A DNA stretch of 64,000 bases, from positions 1 to 64,000 of the forward strand of contig LMZS01000157.1 in NCBI GenBank assembly GCA_001567085.1. Direction: 5' to 3'. Below, piece after piece: positions 60,594 to 64,000 of this stretch. This DNA comes from Chloroflexi bacterium OLB15. Lineage in GTDB: Bacteria; Chloroflexota; Anaerolineae; Aggregatilineales; Phototrophicaceae. The notes beneath the pieces were generated by a model that did no database searches, was not told the origin of the DNA, and was given only the letters and a program-made list of their open reading frames with translations. Numbering within the stretch: the first letter of the stretch is position 1; each line of letters begins with the position of its first letter. The position numbers were made by a program, and so were the translations under genes.

Positions 60594-63500
60594 CTAAAAC
60601 CCATGATCCGGTTCCTGGGGAAGCGAGGCGCAAAGCCGCGCTTGAACTTCGCCAAGCGCCTGCTCCAGTGTGAGAGAGGCTCCCCGTACAGAAGCTACCG
60701 TCATAGCTTGCTCCCCCAGTATTTGCGCCAAATCAGCCTGTAAGGGCGCAAGGCGTTCATTAACCACATCCTTTATCATGGTGGGATGGGCAGCCGCCAT
60801 AGCTGCAAAACGCGCCGCTTCTTCAGCTTCCCCGCTGATCAGCAGCCAGCGCCCCGCGCAGACCACAATCTCTACTTCACGCGGGGTCGCGCCAATTTCA
60901 TGCGCCAGTTGCAAGCCTTCGCAAATACGCTTCGCCGCCTGTGGCATCTGGTTCAGCGCCATATGCACATAAGCGAGGCTCATAGACATATTCACGATGC
61001 GCGGGCGATCATTGACCGCTTTGCTCAACACAAGGCTGTATTCAATATATTCCAGCGCGGCGATGTAATAACCCCGCTTTTCAGAAATTGCGCCAAGCTC
61101 GCCGATGATGTTGGCAACGCTGATCCGATCATCAATGCGCTGCGCCAGTTCCAGCGCATGTTTGTAATTGGCTTCGGCAGCGTCGTATTCGCCCAGCCGC
61201 ATTTGCACCAGGCCGATATTGCCGTAAGTGATGCTGGTGCTGCGGGTATTGCCCACCCGTAATTTATAGATCAGGCTTTCTTCCAGCAATTTTAGCGCGG
61301 CGGCATAATCACCGCGTTCCTGCGCCACCAGCGCCAGGTTATTTAGCGACAGGCCGATGCCCGCAGAATGTTCTGCCCGCCTGGAATATTCCAGAGACAG
61401 CCGGTAATAACCTTCCGCCTCATCAAATTCACCTGTGTACCAAAGCAGATTTGCCAGCGCGTTATAAATGCGCGCATACAACTGGAAATCAAGTTCCGCT
61501 GCGGCGTTTCCCATAAGCTGCTGAGCTTCACGCGCATAGCTCAGGCCTGTCGAATAATCGCCCTGCTCCCATTCCACTGTAGAAAGCCCGGCCAATGCCA
61601 GCATCGCCGCCTTTGCGCTTGGCGCAGCCCGCGCAATTTGCAGCAGATCTAGAAAATTAGCGCGCGCCATTTCATACTGCGCTGCCCGCATTTGCGCCAT
61701 CGCCAGCACATGCAGCAAATCCATTCGCATTTTCGTGATGTCGCCAGCAAGCACCAAACCCTGCTGCGCGATCTGGATGGCTTCCGTGTAATTGCTGCGC
61801 TCCAACGCGGCTTGCGCTGCGATTTCAGCATATTCCAGCGCTTTTTCGCTCACTTCGCCGCGCAGCCAGTGATCAAACAGAATGGCCGCCCGCTCTTTGT
61901 GATCTTCATAAACGATCTCTATGCCAGCGGCAACCTGACGATGCGCGGTTTTACGCACATCCGCCCGCATATCGCGCAGTACATATTCGCGTAATTTGTC
62001 ATGCGCGAAACGATAACGGTTTTGGCGCATTTCGATCACCGCTGCGTCGCTCGCCTCTGTCAGCCAGCGATCCAAATCGGCTTCCGGCGCGATTTCAGTC
62101 AGCAGCGACAGGTCAATTTCGCGTCCGTTCACTGCTGAAAGCGCTAACAGTTGATATGCGCCAGAAGGGATGCGATCTAAACGCCGCTTGAGTACCGTCT
62201 CAACGCCGCCAGCGAATACATGCTCTGGCAGGGTGGCAGTGCCGATCTGCCCCATGCCGCCCAATTCTTCGGCCAGCGTGCGCAGCACTTCTACCACAAA
62301 CAGAGCGTTACCCTCTGTCTCGTGACGCAGCAGATCGATCACATCACGCCGCGCCCCAATATTGCCGAGAATCGATTGGCTTAAATCGCTGATGGCCTCG
62401 TTGGTCAGGCGTTCTAACGCCAGTAATTGCAATTCCGGCAGCTTTTCCGGCAGGTGGCGCGCTTCATCATCCCGATAGGTGGCGACAATCAGCAAATTCA
62501 GCCGATCTACCGCGTGGGATAGCTCCCGCAAAACGGTGATGCTTTCTGATGCCCACTGTATATCGTCCAGCATCAACACTATGGGCTGCGGCTGGCGGCG
62601 GAAAAGCTCAATTACTGCGCTGATCAAGCGCTGCTGACCGGGCTTGCCTTCAAGCATCGGGGCAGGCAGTACCTCATAACCCAGCAGCTCGCCAATATCA
62701 GGCACGATCTCACGCAGCACCGAAGCCTCAAATTCAGAAACATCGGTAGCCAGCAGCAAGCGGCGTATCGGCTCCCGCCATAACTGGTAAGGAAGCCCAC
62801 CGCCATCAATGCCCTGCCCGCGCAAGACCAGCGCGCCACGCACAAGCGCCCGCGTGCTAAGTTCATCTAACAGGCGGCTTTTGCCGACGCCGCTTTCCCC
62901 GCCAATGAGCCACGCGCTGCCTTCGCCCTCAGCCGCATTCAACAATGCGCGATTCAGCTTTTGTATTTCTTCGCGGCGGCCAACAAACCGCGCCGCTTGC
63001 AAAAAGCTTTCGCGGGTGGAATGTGTTTCACGGGGTAACATCCAACCCTTTGCTGAAGCAAAGGCCTCAATCACTTCATCTGCATCGGCGTAGCGTTCCT
63101 GCGGGTGTTTCGCCAGCAAGCGCTCCAACACTGGCACGATTTCAGGATCAAGCTCAGGAACAGAAAGATCAGGGGCTTCATTCAAAATCGAGCCAACCAG
63201 ACCGCCCGGATGGTCAAAATGGTAGGGGTACCTGCCGGTAAAAATCTGAAAAGCCAGCACCCCCATTGAGTACAAATCCGATTGCGGCACTGGCTTTTCG
63301 CCGCGCAGCACTTCTGGCGGCATGTAGGTGGGCGTGCCGGCCATTGTAGTCACGCTAAACTCAACCGGCACCGCAAGGCCAAAATCCAGCACTCGCACGC
63401 GATCATCCGCCACCAACAGGTTATCCGGTTTCAGGTCACGGTGCAGAATGCCGCGCCGATGCAGATAAGACAGCGCCAGCAGCGCCTGTGAAAGCAACTC

Positions 63501-63842
63501 GGCCTTTTCTTGCGGCGAGCGATCACGGGCAGCGTTGATAATATTTTCGGCGTTTTCAAGAAGTTCAAGCGCTAAAAACGGCTGGCGTTCATGGTCAAAG
63601 CCGTAATCCAGCACGCTGATGATGTTGGGATGCCGCAGCGAAGCCAGCGCTTCAAATTCCTGCGCCAGTGTCACTAAGCCGCCGGTGGTATCTGCGCCAT
63701 CATCCCAGATCACGACGCGCTTGAGCGCCACATAATCGCGCGTCAGCCTGTCCAGCGCCCGAAAGATGCTGCCCATGCCGCCCGACCCGATCTGTTCAAA
63801 GATTTCGTAGCGCCCGGCTATAAGGTTCGTTTTGTTTAACAT
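60594..63842 (-). CDS. Serine/threonine kinase with AAA-type ATPase and TPR domains (PknK-like)
   Basis: 1082 aa. Residues about 10-270 are a Hanks-type kinase: GSGGMGSIF (glycine loop), LKRV (Lys), HRDLKPDN and DFG. Residues about 280-560 are a predicted ATPase with GGESGVGKSRLLDEL and PIVLMLDDIQWA. Residues about 650-1050 are helical repeats with at least six TPR-like units, including YGNIGLVQMRLGEYDAA. This architecture is known from PknK-like and AfsK-related regulators that sense signals and modify transcription. No DNA-binding domain is evident at the C-terminus. The activator or sensor input is unknown. Confidence 0.9.
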   Translation of the reverse strand: MLNKTNLIAGRYEIFEQIGSGGMGSIFRALDRLTRDYVALKRVVIWDDGADTTGGLVTLAQEFEALASLRHPNIISVLDYGFDHERQPFLALELLENAENIINAARDRSPQEKAELLSQALLALSYLHRRGILHRDLKPDNLLVADDRVRVLDFGLAVPVEFSVTTMAGTPTYMPPEVLRGEKPVPQSDLYSMGVLAFQIFTGRYPYHFDHPGGLVGSILNEAPDLSVPELDPEIVPVLERLLAKHPQERYADADEVIEAFASAKGWMLPRETHSTRESFLQAARFVGRREEIQKLNRALLNAAEGEGSAWLIGGESGVGKSRLLDELSTRALVRGALVLRGQGIDGGGLPYQLWREPIRRLLLATDVSEFEASVLREIVPDIGELLGYEVLPAPMLEGKPGQQRLISAVIELFRRQPQPIVLMLDDIQWASESITVLRELSHAVDRLNLLIVATYRDDEARHLPEKLPELQLLALERLTNEAISDLSQSILGNIGARRDVIDLLRHETEGNALFVVEVLRTLAEELGGMGQIGTATLPEHVFAGGVETVLKRRLDRIPSGAYQLLALSAVNGREIDLSLLTEIAPEADLDRWLTEASDAAVIEMRQNRYRFAHDKLREYVLRDMRADVRKTAHRQVAAGIEIVYEDHKERAAILFDHWLRGEVSEKALEYAEIAAQAALERSNYTEAIQIAQQGLVLAGDITKMRMDLLHVLAMAQMRAAQYEMARANFLDLLQIARAAPSAKAAMLALAGLSTVEWEQGDYSTGLSYAREAQQLMGNAAAELDFQLYARIYNALANLLWYTGEFDEAEGYYRLSLEYSRRAEHSAGIGLSLNNLALVAQERGDYAAALKLLEESLIYKLRVGNTRSTSITYGNIGLVQMRLGEYDAAEANYKHALELAQRIDDRISVANIIGELGAISEKRGYYIAALEYIEYSLVLSKAVNDRPRIVNMSMSLAYVHMALNQMPQAAKRICEGLQLAHEIGATPREVEIVVCAGRWLLISGEAEEAARFAAMAAAHPTMIKDVVNERLAPLQADLAQILGEQAMTVASVRGASLTLEQALGEVQARLCASLPQEPDHGF

Positions 63843-63927
63843 AATCCCGTATCGCCGAAGGCTGAATCCATTCGGCTAAAGACACGCCCATTGATAATGG
63901 CTATAGAACGAAACTCACGCGAACAAT

Positions 63928-64000
63928 CTAAGCGTCCCGCCGCGCTTCGATGACCACCCAATCCCCCTGCTGGCGGCGGTGATATGGTGTGAGGCCGGTT
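63928..64000 (-). CDS. Partial hypothetical protein, C-terminal end only
   Basis: A minus-strand frame enters from beyond the window and ends at a TAG (63930-63928) with the residues YHRRQQGDWVVIEARRDA. The sequence reads like a protein C-terminus, but only 23 residues are visible and no family can be named. It would lie upstream of the kinase gene on the same strand. Confidence 0.35.
   Translation of the reverse strand, partial: TGLTPYHRRQQGDWVVIEARRDA

Overview
The window looks like a chromosomal segment from a heterotrophic bacterium, most likely a member of the Chloroflexota (Anaerolineae-like). That is an inference from gene content: a FusA2-type EF-G paralogue, a four-domain S1 protein, bS21, a lone Flp pilin, a DUF2254 protein, a UbiE/MenG methyltransferase, a PknK-like kinase, and sugar ABC transporters encoded without their own ATPase. 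No rRNA, recognisable tRNA, CRISPR array, prophage or insertion sequence was seen.

Positions 1-24,300 form a carbohydrate-use island. It holds a GH38 alpha-mannosidase on the minus strand, then on the plus strand an unusual four-gene group (two paralogous diiron ferritin-like proteins, a 2Fe-2S ferredoxin and a TIM-barrel sugar isomerase/epimerase). These are followed by a GH31 alpha-xylosidase-like enzyme, a first sugar ABC importer, GH172, GH2 and GH65 enzymes, a YesL-like protein and a second sugar ABC importer. Near-palindromic sites of the form TTGTATAGACAA or TTGTATATACAA lie at the mannosidase promoter, at the promoter of the first binding protein, and upstream of the second. They suggest a shared GntR-type regulon. 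The MalG-like permease of the first importer carries about 350 extra residues in an extracytoplasmic loop, made of about six degenerate repeats.

Positions 24,280-36,230 hold a gene remnant, an L-arabinose module without the isomerase (araD, araB), a DUF255 thioredoxin-like protein, an Rrf2 regulator with a twin-operator arrangement controlling a SnoaL-like protein, a TPR lytic transglycosylase, a PPOX-family protein, a DinB-family protein and a lone receiver-domain response regulator. Positions 36,400-48,250 hold a three-gene ABC exporter (NatAB type) preceded by a small ORF, a DmpA-family peptidase, a xylulokinase, FtsH and a CPA2 antiporter. Positions 48,300-64,000 are mostly housekeeping: FusA2, a Flp pilin, a candidate structured RNA with its own promoter and terminator, ribosomal protein S1, bS21, IF-1, a membrane glycosyltransferase, DUF2254, UbiE/MenG, a P-type calcium ATPase and a very large kinase/ATPase/TPR protein.

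Five genes (GH38, GH2, GH65, DUF255 and S1) are each broken by what one single-base indel would repair, and xylB carries a compensated pair of indels. Because the set includes S1 and most breaks sit in short homopolymers, these look like assembly or sequencing errors more than real gene decay.
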